Assembly: GCA_016271365.2 (NCBI GenBank)
Contig: CM057456.1
Span: 606,427,501-606,491,500 of the forward strand
DNA length: 64,000 bases
Direction of reading: 5' to 3'
From: Neoceratodus forsteri
Lineage: Eukaryota; Chordata; Ceratodontiformes; Ceratodontidae
The position numbers were made by a program, and so were the translations under genes. Below are positions 54,128-64,000 of the stretch, piece after piece (position 1 is the first letter of the stretch; the number at the start of each line of letters is the position of its first letter). Under the pieces are notes generated by a model. The model did not search any database. It was not told the DNA's origin and saw only the letters and a list, made by a program, of their open reading frames with translations.

Positions 54128-54900
54128 AATTCTCTGTCCCCATGTCTATCAGGTCATGATTATATTCAAGTTCAGCATCTAGCAAATGAGAGGGCCAATC
54201 AATAATGTGAATGGAACTAAGAACATCACTGAGGATGGCACCAAGGATGGCACAAACAATGGCACCAAGTGTGGCAAAGACACCAGCACTGAGTGCAGTA
54301 CCAACACTAGTACTTACACTAGCACTGCTGCCACTGACATTGACATCTTCACTGATGTGGTGCAGAGATGCCATTGTTGATAAGAGCCATCCAGCTCCCA
54401 TACTGCTCATCTGAAATCTCAACCTTTGGAAACTGAGGAGGTAAAATGGATGTGACTGACTAAATAAAGTAGATGGCAACTGTCTATTCCCATCTTAGAG
54501 GATGACAGTTGCAGTGTTAATGGTGATGATGGTGCCTCTGATGATGGCACCTCTTCCACAACATCCAAGTCCAGAGACCTAGAAAAAGAATGGCAGGAAA
54601 TGACATTGGAACTATGTCATCTTTTGTCTCTTATGCAATGGTGAGGTCCAATGATCCTGAGAGACTAGCGTTAAGCATGACCAGGAACTGGACCATTTCA
54701 CTATCTTGTGGTGCTTCTTGACTAACACCACACAAGTAAGTCTGACATGGGCCCTTCCAGCATTGACAGACTATCTGAAAAATGTTGGACTTCATACTCA
54801 ACCCCAGACACTCCAGAAAAGAGGAGTTGGGATCCTGAGCTGAAATCTTGTTGCTGCACCTACAAGATTAAAACAGAGCTTATTCTGAAATAACAGAAGT
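54128..54900 (-). pseudogene. DIRS gag remnant, 5' part
   Basis: Minus-strand frames before the L1, chiefly the one opening at 54479, end in YNHDLIDMGTENYEETLL at the L1 junction. The stretch 54380-54200 is a degenerate short repeat (ACTAGCACT/GGCACCAAG-like units). No enzymatic motif is expected in gag. The call rests on contiguity with the RT portion across the L1 target duplication. Confidence 0.45.
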
Positions 54901-55089
54901 CATAGCAATGCAGATAAGGCTGCCTCAACACCAAGGTTAAGAAAACCAAATGGCACTGAAGAGAAAAATGTTTTAAATAGATTACAAATGTTGCCAAATA
55001 CAGTACCAAGTCAATATAATAATATTAAGGCAGAAATACACAAGTTAGACTAGAATGGCATTTGATGTAACAAAAAAGTTTTGCTTCTG

Positions 55090-55413
55090 ACAAGGTGAGC
55101 TGCACACTGTGATGGTGGAAGAAAAGAACTGAGGCAGTTGTAGTTGACACTGCTTTATATAATGGCATCAATCAAGCTCAGTCACAGGGTCACAGTGTGC
55201 CTGTTTTCTTCATGGCAATTGCTACTAAACTGCACTGTTTCCTGCAGAATTCTGCAGGATCAGGTATTTGATCCTGGTGGGCACACCTGTGGGTTGTGGT
55301 ACACATACAGCACCTTGCATCAGTGCCACACTCTGACACTGCTAGCTACAAAGGCATGTTTCCCATGGGGTCCTAGTATCTTTGGCTCAAAGACACAAAT
55401 CTGTGGCTCTGTG
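55090..55413 (-). repeat. DIRS terminal region with TATA box
   Basis: Read on the minus strand it contains ACTAGGACCCCATGGGAA (shared with 23.65 kb), and about 200 bases on GATTGATGCCATTATATAAAG, a CAAT/TATA-like core promoter at about 55155-55175. This is consistent with the promoter-bearing terminal repeat of a DIRS element. The outer end is cut by, or adjoins, the MITE at 55422. Confidence 0.5.
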
Positions 55414-55421
55414 CATATGAT

Positions 55422-55625
55422 TAGGGATGTAAGTTTGTCATGGATGAGGTTTTAGTGACTCATTGTTTGTTCATGAATTCATTAGTAAACAGTAGTAAAT
55501 GTTGTGGCACTATCATCCTTGCTACATTCTGATGCCACTAGTGAAAGTCATGGAAGTCCTGAATAAAGATCAAACGCCATGGAATCAATGACATGTATGA
55601 CTGCCATGACAAACTTACATTCCTA
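55422..55625. mobile_element. hAT-like MITE with perfect 8-bp target duplication
   Basis: The tips TAGGGATGTAAGTTTGTCAT and (complement) TAGGAATGTAAGTTTGTCAT differ at one base. CATATGAT flanks both sides (55414-55421 and 55626-55633). Non-coding, 204 bases. Confidence 0.85.
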
Positions 55626-55633
55626 CATATGAT

Positions 55634-56564
55634 TGATTGTAGAAAGATCTGACTGAAATACATTGTACAGTTTCCTTTCTGAAATAAAATCAGGCAATCT
55701 TTTGTGACCTGATTGGCAGCTTTAAATTTGGAAAGGAAAACAATGCTGTGCAGCTCAGGCGGTTTTACTCCATGAGAGCATGATTTTGGTACCTAGCATG
55801 GTGAGGGGTTGGGGAAACAGTTTATCTGGCAGCTGGAAGAGAATAAGAGGAAGAGTTTATAAGGACTATTTACTGAAAACATTTGTCTTTGAAGAAGGAC
55901 CAACAACTAAGTGTGTTTTTTGCTACCATTGTTATAATTTAATAAACATGCCAACAGGCAAGTCCAACTCAGGTGGTTGTGTGATTGTTTCGGGGGGGGG
56001 GGGCACAGTCAATGAAACACTGCATACTGAATCTGATTTCCAAAGAGCAGAGTGTGTACTGTACATGGTGTGAACAGCTTTCTGAGGCAAGACAGTTAAC
56101 AAAGGTTTGTAAGCATGAAAGATGTGCAATACAAGCAAAAACTGATAAGTGCAGGGGGTCAAAATGCAAGTGATTCACATTTATAAAATAGGGAATAATA
56201 TCCCAGTGACCTGGCTGGCTTAAAACAAGTCCAGTGGAGGGTCTTAATCCCCAACAAATGCACAACATGAAACTTGTTCATGGCAAATCATTTTACAACT
56301 CATGGGCCATTTCACTCATCTCTGAATGCCACAACAAACAGGCTGCCATCTTTACTCACACACATTTTTTCACAAATCCTAAAATAAAATGTTCTTAAAT
56401 AAAAAGAAAAACATTTATTAAATGGTATTTCCCATCATTTCCTCCTTTCACATATACACAAATTAAAATAAAGAAATATATCTCATAGACCTCATTTCCA
56501 GTGTTCCTTAGTGATCATGACAAATCTTCCTCCTATCCTTACTTGTAACACTCTATTAGGATTA
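55634..56564. other. No recognised feature
   Basis: AT-rich spacer with a G-tract at about 55992-56002. No motif assigned. Confidence 0.4.
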
Positions 56565-56750
56565 TTAATCACTAACATGATTTCAACCAATCAGCACGCA
56601 GAACCAAGGTGTCTTTTATTCTGTGTACTCTCGTGCAGGAGCATTAGAAGGGAATGCTCCATTCCAGTGCTGGGGGATGAAAGCCCAATAAAATAAAAAA
56701 GTCTCTAAACATATTGTAAATCACTCCAGCAAAACGTGAGTGATTTATAA
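56565..56750 (+). repeat. Short repeat with hairpins near both ends, copy 1
   Basis: The left end TTAATCACTAACATGATTTC and right end TAAATCACT...AGTGATTTATAA are each imperfect palindromes. The interior (CAACCAATCAGCACGCAGAA, CTCGTGCAGGAGCATT) matches the inverted copy at 63411-63619. Probably a non-autonomous DNA element. Confidence 0.6.
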
Positions 56751-58590
56751 GAAAATAATGGGTCCTCAAGGGAATGTCTCTTATAGTATGAGATGCCTTT
56801 CATGAGATCTGGGCAGACAGAACTCTCAACTTTGCTCTGCGGACCTCTCACCCAAATCTTATGCTCAGAGTCTCCTATACCAAAAGAGACATCCTTCATG
56901 TTGTCATTGTGTTTAAGGAATGCAACCCACATGAGTGTGCACTCATTAAAGTACAACCCACAACCTGAAGTGTCTTACATTATTCTTAAGGCAGACACTC
57001 ACAGAAGTTCCTGGTAGAACTAAGCATGGCAGAACTGCATACAAATATAACAAAAGAGAAACCTGTCAGGAATAAAATAAACCTATTAAAAACTTTAAAC
57101 AAATTAGTATGATTTAACTATGCATCAGCCCACTGGGAAACTAGGAGCTATTAGCTATAATATAATAACTGGTTGTCTGTGCTTTGCACCAGTTTCCACA
57201 AGTTGTATATTGCAACTATACACAGGTATGATATCTCTAATCCTGCTGTAGAGAACTGAGATGTCATACCATGTATAAAAGGAAAATTAAATGTTAAAAA
57301 ATGTTATCATCTTTTTTTTTCTCTTTATGTCTACTGCCCCTTCCCACACACATTTAATAATAAATGTTGACCTACCAAATCCTGCCATGGTTGTTGATCC
57401 CAGACACTGTGGTCTAAAAATCTAGTTTGGTATCAGGTATTTTAAAAAAAAAATAAACATTATAAAAAAATAAGAGATGGATGGGCAGTGTCGACCTGAT
57501 GTTTATAACCAGAGTACCATTGCCTTGTGATGACCTTGCTAAACACTTAAACCTTGCTATTGTGGTTTTTATGTCATTGCAGACCTTGAGTGTGCAAAAA
57601 GAATATTGTTATACACTGCCACCATGCATTACTTTATGTTCATCCTGCTTTGACATCAAAGGCAGAACAATGGAAAAAAAGCAAAATGCATGAAGGAATA
57701 GGGCTGCTGTTCAGCCATTTGAATAGCATTATTAGTGCACGTGCATTTCTTATGGCAAAAAATGTAAGAGAGCACATAAAAATGGTCTGACATTTGCCGC
57801 CAGAATTGCAATTTGAACTTGGAAAATGATGCATGTATCAAAAGATAATGTGTGCCCCATCATTGCATCACAAAGCAGCAAAAATGTCACAAATGCATCA
57901 GTTGGTTTTAAAATATGTCATGTTCATTTGTGCATATCTGGAATGCCACAGGACCAACTACATTTCAACCACAATTCCTGCAGTCCTGCAGTGTAAGTTT
58001 TTCTCATCATTTTTGGGGGCCTGGCAAAAAAAAAGAGAGAAAGTAAAAGTAATGCTCCACAAATCAGTGACTTTTTAAAGAATTTTAGGCATAAAGAATA
58101 TCAGTTTTGAAAATACCTCCTAGACAATTTCAGAGCGTGTGCATATCCCTCTAAAAAGTGAAGGAAAATTACTGTAATAAAACAAAGAAATGCTGCTATT
58201 TAAATAGACTGGAATGAGTCTGATGTGTGCAATATTTTGTCACTCAACTGTTAGCTTAGTTTCACTTTCTTTTAATTGTAGGGTCCTTTAAAAAAATATT
58301 CCCTACCCTGTGCATATAGAAAATAGATCAGTGTGCACTTATCTGGTGTATGCAAGTATGAATGTAACACTTCTCAGAATAAACAAGTATACCCCACACA
58401 ATACACAGACTCTGAACTTTTAACATGATCATTTCCTGATCTAGGGCCTCTCGAGTCAGCATTATCTTTTGTTAAATAAAAAATGTCTGATAAACTGTGA
58501 TTGAGTGGCCTCCACTACTCCAGCTGATGATTGATTAATAATCCTAATGGAGTGGGACAGTTAATTTTCTATGTTCTTGGTTCATGGGTG
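56751..58590. other. No recognised feature
   Basis: AT-rich; chance frames of about 60-80 codons only; no repeat structure noticed. Confidence 0.4.
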
Positions 58591-58599
58591 ACTAACAGT

Positions 58600-59830
58600 T
58601 CCATGGTCTGAAAATGTGCTTCAAGCTACTCAAAGCTCTGAAATCCCTTTCAATGTCATCAGCAATGACAAACAGTTGCAGTGGAGTTTGGTAATCAACT
58701 CTCTGTGGCAACTGGAAGGAATGCTTCCCATTAAGTTCCATTCAAACCTACACAGGCCTCAGTTTTTCTCATACAACATAAATTGTAGTAAGAAAGAAAA
58801 AAATGTCTTACTGGGAATCTAATCATGCTTCCCAAGTACTGTCCTTGTGCTCTGCCACTCCACTGTTGGTTAGATGATGGGAGAAAGGGTTTCTTTTCAG
58901 AAATACTTGCTACGGTAATAAATAGCTTGCATTTAGCAGTCATTAAGGAATTCACCAATGTTTGCCTTTATTTATCAGTCTGTCTATGAATTCTAAATGA
59001 GTACAGATTCCCCCCACCATAGACAGCTGCAGTGGTATCTAGTGATGAACTCTGTTGCAACTGAAAGGAATACTTCTCACTAAGCTCCATTCAAATCTAC
59101 ACATGCCTCAAAGCCTCAGCCAGAACTAATTGACTGCAACATAGACCTAACAGTACTGTGGTATGGCACGCTACTACACTATAAGCCCCGAAATACTATC
59201 ACTGACATCATCATTGACATCTAACAATCTTTCTCATGCAACATAAACTGTAGTGAGAAAGAAGAAATGTACCCTACTGGGAATCAAACCTAGGCCCCTC
59301 CAAGTACTGTCCTGGTGCTCTGCCACTTTTCTATTGGTCAGATGGTGGATAAATGGTTTCTAGACAGAGCTGCTGCTTGCTATGATAATTCATTTCTTGC
59401 AATTAGCAATCATTAAGGAACTCACCAGTGACTGTCTTTGTGTATCAGTCTGTATATGAATTCTAACTGAGTGAAGACCCCCCCCCATGCACAGCTATAG
59501 TAGAGTTTACTAGTGAACTCTGCTGCCACTGAAGGGAATGCTTCTCACCAAGTTGCATTAAAACCTACACAAGCCCCTAAACCTCAGCAGGAACTACTTA
59601 AATTGGCTGCAACATGGAACTAACAGTGCCTTGGTCTAAAACCCTACTATAAGCACCGAAGTCCTATCACTGACATTAACAATGACATCTAACAATTTCT
59701 CTCATACAACATAAATTGTAGTGAGACAGGAAAAATGTGCCCTAGTGGGAATTAACCTTAGTCTTGTGTAGGTCTGAAACCCCACAGCAAGCCCTAAAAG
59801 TCCTATCACTGACATCAGCATTGACATCAT
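58600..59830. repeat. Tandem repeat, ~466-bp unit, with tRNA-like segment
   Basis: The marker CTCATACAACATAAATTGTA recurs at 58768, 59233 and 59701. Flanking blocks (CCAAGTACTGTCC, GCAACTG AAAGGAATACTTC, CTATCACTGACAT) repeat in the same order. On the minus strand each unit carries a TGGCAGAGCACC A-box-like and GGTTTGATTCCC B-box-like pair. These are clearest at 59325-59279, weaker at 58857-58812, and mostly lost in the third copy. About two and a half units. Confidence 0.8.
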
Positions 59831-60239
59831 GAAGCTGAATCACTCAGTGGGAATGTAAGTTTAAACTTAACCAAAGGCAGAAAAGAACATGCATGATGAC
59901 AAAAGGCAACAGCAAACTATCAGACTGATGTCTAACAAGCTAGCGTGCTGGTGCCTAAAAAATCACTTTCTTTAATTAAAATTCTTGTTGTATTTGATGC
60001 ATTTTATTGTATTTCATTTCCCATTAATGATAATTATTGCAATACAGTTCTATAAACAAAAGCATTCTCTTGTGCAACCCACCTGCTGTCAATGTTTGGG
60101 CATGCAGTAATGTAACATTCCCACATTTGAGATATCACAGTTCATTTCCATAGCAACCGATTGCTGTAATTTTAGTATGTGTGGTGTCAAAGCCAACAGC
60201 GTGACTACAGACTGTGATGCCACAAACCATGAACTGCAA
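59831..60239. other. No recognised feature
   Basis: Unassigned AT-rich sequence between the tandem array and a LINE tail. Confidence 0.4.
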
Positions 60240-61480
60240 AATCACTACTTTATTCGTTGTATTTATTTATTTCATTTTCAGAAGTATACCTTTGAGCCAG
60301 AGGCTCATTTACAAAGGTTCCATGTTATGGTACATTGACAGGTAGACAGACAGTTAACAAAAAGATGCAGTGCAAATAAGGTATGAGAGTAACAGCTAAG
60401 TGAAAAAAAAAGACATAATAATAAGTGTTACAGGGAAAACAGTATACAATAAAATTTCAGTAACAATAGAAGCAGCCAGGGGCCTTATCAGGGATTGGGA
60501 TGTTTTATTAAACAAGCACAGTAAAAAGTTAGAGGCTAAGTGGACCTTAGAGAGAGGAGGCAGTAGCTAGCTGTTGCAGGGAGAAAATAAAGGTCATATG
60601 ACTAGAAGTTTGGGTGGAGGAGGTAGAGGGGGGCAGCACAAGGTCATATAGGGTGGCCAGTGGCTGGGCAGTGGTGAGATACGGGGGAAGAATGGGTTGG
60701 GAGTAAGAATTCGAGAGGGGTAGAGGGAGGTGGGAGGGAAAAAAGGATTAGAGTGGGAGAAAGACAGCAGGAGGGGGAAAGTCAGTCCAGGGTTAAGGTG
60801 GAAGGAAAAGGCAGAGAGGAGAGCATGGTCAGAGACCTGGTTATGGGAAGCAGTCACAGGAAGCACTAGCTAAAAGGTGTTGATGAAGTTTGCACTTAAA
60901 GGCACCCAGTGTATGAGTATTGGAGATTTCCAATGGAAGGGAGTTGTACCAGTTTACAGCCCTGGCAAAGAAGGACCCTTGTTCTTTGGAGGTTCTACAG
61001 CAAGGTACAGAGAAAGATTGACTTTCCATCCTTCTAGCTGTACAAGGGACACAGTACGTGGTAAGTACATTCTAGACCCCGGGAGGTTCGAGAGCCAAGG
61101 TGGCCATTTTGGCTAAAATGTAGGTCTGGTATATTAGTCTGGCAGAGAGTTGGAGCCAATTTGCCTGCTTGTAGATGTCACAGGTGTGAGAGAGGTGGTC
61201 TACTGAGGTAAGAAGCTGACAGACCCTGTTAAGGGCTAGGGCTAGTGCTGTGCGTCTGAGTGCAGTGTCAGAGACTGAGTCGTATATCACTAGCCCTTAG
61301 CTGATTACTGAGGTGACAGACCTCTGGATGGCAAGGTTTAGGGCTTCAGTAGTCAGGCAAAGCTTATGTTTGTATAAGAGCCCTATGTGGGTATTCACTG
61401 CCTTTGCGATGTTATGAACTTGCTTACAGAAAGACAGAGTACAATTGAGGTTTACCGAGCAATAACACAAGATGTGTTAC
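60240..61480 (-). mobile_element. LINE C-terminal region and 3' tail (L2/Jockey group)
   Basis: The minus strand ends in a GAGCCTCTGGCTCAAAGGTA hairpin and AAATAAATAAATA. Upstream, frames encode a post-RT domain (VNTHIGLLYKHKLCL, VIYDSVSDTALRRT, LQLSARLIYQTYILAKM) and a final AVNWYNSLPLEI block. The arrangement (GLLYRHK, YGD-VIY, WYNSLP, FK-L) is that of LINEs in the Jockey/L2 assemblage, distinct from the CR1 and L2 copies elsewhere in the window. No RT is present. Confidence 0.7.
60841..61290 (-). pseudogene. LINE post-RT domain remnant
   Basis: Frame 61290-61072 holds MIYDSVSDTALRRTALALAL and HTCDIYKQANWLQLSARL. Frame 61029-60841 holds SFFARAVNWYNSLPLEISN and LGAFKCKLHQHLL. A single frame change separates them. 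The last motif is the usual C-terminus of Jockey-group LINE proteins. Confidence 0.65.
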
Positions 61481-62713
61481 AAGGGTGAAAGCTATTACTT
61501 AAAGAAGCACTATACCCTCACATACTGTAAATGTTATCTGTTTTCTTGCAGCCAATCAGTTCCATTTCCACAGCAGATTGGAGATACAATCATTAGTTTT
61601 AATTTACTTCTACTGCTAGCAGAAGTCCTCTGTAATTATTCTGGGAGCCTTAATTTTCTGACATCAGAATGCTATGAGGATATTCACTGATTCCAGGGTC
61701 CCCACTGGTAACTTTTTTTTGGGGGGGGGGCTATTAACATAAGCCCAGCACTGTCTGCCAGCATTCATTGAGAAAGTCTGTGTGTTTGAAAACATATTTA
61801 AATGATATAAGAAGCAACTGGGTTGCCAGGTTAAGATAGGAGTGTTTGTTCTATGCTGTTTATAAGGGAGGGAGTTTTCAAATGCTGCCATTTTTGTTTT
61901 TTCTTTTAACAGTATGCAAACTAATGCCTGGGCAGTTTTGTTTGTTGTGACTTGTGCCTGACAGCTGGACAGTTGGGTGATTTTGTGGGTGATTACATGT
62001 GTGAAGAAGTAGTCCTGGAACTTTTTTATACCGCTGTTGTGATAAGATATCAACACTGGGCTACAAGCTCCTCTGCAAATCAGCTTCTGGTTGTTCCCTA
62101 CCCATTTCATAATACCTCCTAAGCCACTAATGAGGTAATTGTCATAAATGTACAGGTAGAGGAGTGGCATGCAATATACTGGGCACCAGAAAATTAACAT
62201 GAATTGACACAGTGAAGTGAGGCACTGCACACAATGGAATTGATGTGAGCGGGTGGATGGATAGAGAGAAGGATGCAATAAACTGGAGCTGCATAGTTTT
62301 CCAGCTGCAATAGTGCATTATAGCCATGTGGCTGTTGTAATGCACCATTGCACTATGCCTCTAGGTGTTTGCTGCTATGTTAGTTGGCTTCTATTATCTG
62401 GATTAATGTGACTCTGAACCAAGACCTATGTTTTTCAATTGAGGCATACTGTAGTTTGAATGTCACTCTTCAAAGAGCCCTTGACACCTAAAGGGACTAT
62501 ATACAAAACTATAATGCAGGATTTTCAGCACCTCATGTCCCATTTTCAGCACAGCGGCATCCTAAGCCTGGACTCTGGTAGACCACCCAATAGGTGATCT
62601 AGCAGTGTCCAAACAGTTGATGCAGTTGCAACGAGAAAGCAGAGGCTATGTCGTTTGTTGATGCAAACTCTCAAAACCATGGAAACTGTCACAAAAACTC
62701 ATGAGTCTTTGAA
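61481..62713. other. No recognised feature
   Basis: A 204-codon minus frame (62278-61664) spans much of this but shows no domain and has low-complexity patches. It contains AAAATGGCAGC and CCTTATAAAC, reminiscent of transposon or promoter-like sequence. Treated as non-coding. Confidence 0.4.
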
Positions 62714-63156
62714 ACTAGGGCCAGATTTTCAAAGAGTGGCACAGGGCCTGAACCAAACCCTGTGCCACAACACTTAGGTTCTAGCAGTGTGCCAAACCCC
62801 GTCACCACAACTGCAGCCTATTTTACAATCTCAGGTGCAGTTGCGGCAGTTTTTGACAATTTATGGCAGCTTATGCCAAATAGCTGGTGCAAGCTCTGTA
62901 AAAAAGGCCCCCAGAACTGCCACACGTTAGACCAGACAAAGTTGGTCTAACTTGTAGCAATTGCCACACGGGATAGAAACTCCAATTAGATCACCGCAAA
63001 CCCCATGGGCCATATCGCTGGCACACCTGGGGCTTGTGGCAATCTAAGCCATTTGAAAGTCTTGCCCTTGGATTCCCATGTTTTGGTGCAACTGGATAGC
63101 CACAGATGGAACATGTATGTGTTGCTGCATCCTCCCATTTTGAAAATCTTGCCCAT
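62714..63156. mobile_element. hAT-like MITE (GGGCCAGATTTTCAAA ends)
   Basis: TAGGGCCAGATTTTCAAA at 62715 and, inverted, TGGGCAAGATTTTCAAA ending at about 63156 form terminal inverted repeats. An inner copy of the right tip (TTTGAAAGTCTTGCCC) lies at about 63053-63068. Such ends are typical of a sauropsid/amphibian MITE group. No exact 8-bp duplication was found. Confidence 0.6.
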
Positions 63157-63241
63157 AAACACGTGGAACACATTTTGGTTTATCTTTCACATATTTTCTG
63201 TGTTTGGCTTCCCCTTTCTTCCTTAGGGATATAGAAATTAT

Positions 63242-63411
63242 GTAAGTTAACAGGGCCTCTGTGGGGTGTCTCTTCTAGTGTAAGAGAGACTCTGAGTCTG
63301 CAGTTTGGGCGGCAGGACTCTGCAGCAAAGTCGACTAGTTCTGGCTCCCTAAACCTCATTAGAAGAGTGTCTTACACCATAAAACACACAACGGAGGCCC
63401 TATAAACTTAT
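63242..63411. repeat. Imperfect palindrome
   Basis: TAAGTTAACAGGGCCTCTG on the left pairs with GGAGGCCCTATAAACTTA on the right, with further pairing at GTGTAAGA/TCTTACAC. It directly adjoins the repeat copy at 63411-63619. Confidence 0.5.
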
Positions 63412-63619
63412 TATAAATCACTTACATAAGCTAGTGTGATTTATAATACGTTTTAAGAATCTTTTTTGAATTTCAAAAGTTAAATGAAGCCATCCTCCCC
63501 CTGGATCTGAAGTGGCATGTACCACTCCCAATGTTCTTGCATGAGAGACCATTGTACACAAGATAAGAGGTACAGTGGCTCTGTGTGCTGATTGGCTGAA
63601 ATCACATAAGTGATTTATG
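63411..63619 (-). repeat. Short repeat with hairpins near both ends, copy 2
   Basis: Read inverted it begins AAATCACTTATGTGATTTC, continues CAGCCAATCAGCACACAG and ends in a TATAAATCAC...GTGATTTATA hairpin, as in the copy at 56565-56750. The two copies are in opposite orientation about 6.7 kb apart. Confidence 0.6.
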
Positions 63620-64000
63620 GATATGAAAACAGGATCAGTGTCTCCAGGAATTCAATTGCTCTGGCTGCATGTTTACACCTTACGTAACAATCCTCTACTT
63701 GTGACATCATAATAATTGTGTCAGCAACAGATTGTGATGTCATAAGCAGAGAGCTGTGCTCGGAGGTGTAGAATAAGCAGCAAGAGCAGAGGAAGTCTAA
63801 GGGGGTAGGGACCCTGGTTTCTTGTTCATGCTTGTAGTTATAAATACAGGTAGATAGGGAAAGATGACTACAGAAATTAGATAAAATGTATGCTGAAATT
63901 ACTCTAAATGTTATATTTAGAAAATTTTTCTGAGTTGCCCAGGAGGTGTCAGTTGCTCTTTATGGAGAAACTATTTATTAAATTTGTCTGTGATACAAAT
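63620..64000. other. No recognised feature
   Basis: Contains a loose inverted pair TGTGACATCATAAT/TTGTGATGTCATAA near 63700-63755; otherwise unassigned. Confidence 0.4.

Larger units (their letters stand above)
38110..55460 (-). mobile_element. DIRS-type retrotransposon split by an L1
   Basis: The minus-strand element has two parts: 55460-54128 (terminal region and start of gag) and 40515-38110 (rest of gag and RT). They were joined before the L1 insertion, as shown by the L1's perfect 16-bp target duplication. RT motifs (SLDVKDAY, HFGLSSEP, VFTK, FPYLD) are diagnostic for DIRS. The RNase H, methylase and tyrosine recombinase parts are missing because the element ends abruptly near 38110. 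A MITE and a CR1 tail lie inside the second part (39789-40221). Confidence 0.75.

Noticed and set aside
54186..54414. Threonine-rich plus-strand frame as a mucin-like gene
   Set aside because: It is a degenerate short DNA repeat in the gag region of the DIRS element, read on the wrong strand.
54045..54479. 144-codon minus-strand frame as one protein
   Set aside because: It crosses the L1 target duplication and ends in L1 leader sequence. Only its first part belongs to DIRS gag.
61664..62278. 204-codon minus-strand frame as a possible gene
   Set aside because: No domain, no conserved motif, low-complexity stretches and no splice or promoter context. In AT-rich vertebrate DNA such a frame can arise by chance.

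Overview
This window looks like intergenic DNA from a large vertebrate genome. It is AT-rich, no host exon or RNA gene can be recognised, and most interpretable sequence is transposable elements at different stages of decay. The mix is CR1 and L2 LINEs, an L1-clade LINE, a DIRS-type tyrosine-recombinase retrotransposon, MIR-like CORE-SINEs, an LTR element with a tRNA-Leu primer site, and many hAT-like or foldback MITEs. This suits a non-mammalian vertebrate such as an amphibian (caecilian or salamander) or a lungfish. A reptile or cartilaginous fish cannot be excluded from sequence alone.

Layout. 1-1.8 kb: 5' end of an LTR retrotransposon on the minus strand. 4.0-4.8 kb: decayed CR1. 5.4 kb: L2-type 3' tail. 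8.2-9.8 kb: TTAA-flanked foldback element with a CORE-SINE in one arm. 10.4-11.0 kb: second long foldback. 11.1-12.5 kb: CR1. 13.5 kb: hairpin element. 13.7-17.3 kb: minus-strand L2 carrying a hAT-like MITE. 18.9-20.6 kb: CR1 broken by a SINE and by a 0.9-kb insertion. 21.1-22.1 kb: LINE tail, foldback and SINE. 23.6-24.9 kb: DIRS-like terminal sequence followed by a tandem array of CCAAT/TATA promoter units. 25.0-25.4 kb: CR1 3' end. 25.4-28.7 kb: well preserved but inactivated L2. 28.7-33.7 kb: near full-length CR1. 34.1-34.5 kb: AT-rich foldback. 34.7-37.8 kb: minus-strand CR1.

38.1-55.5 kb is one nested stack on the minus strand. A DIRS element was split by an L1, and the 16-bp target duplication is still perfect at 40516-40531 and 54112-54127. 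The L1 was then hit by a near full-length CR1 (43806-48878), two truncated CR1s and a pair of MITE-like units. 55.4-64 kb holds a MITE with an 8-bp target duplication, two inverted copies of a short repeat with hairpins near both ends, a 466-bp tandem array containing tRNA-like sequence, a LINE C-terminus (60.2-61.5 kb) and a hAT-like MITE.

No element here has an intact coding frame. The coding entries are reading-frame remnants that preserve recognisable endonuclease, reverse transcriptase, esterase-like or gag motifs. The most unusual signals are the promoter array at 23.8-24.9 kb, three hairpin elements that share a core but not their arms, and the dated nest at 38-55 kb.
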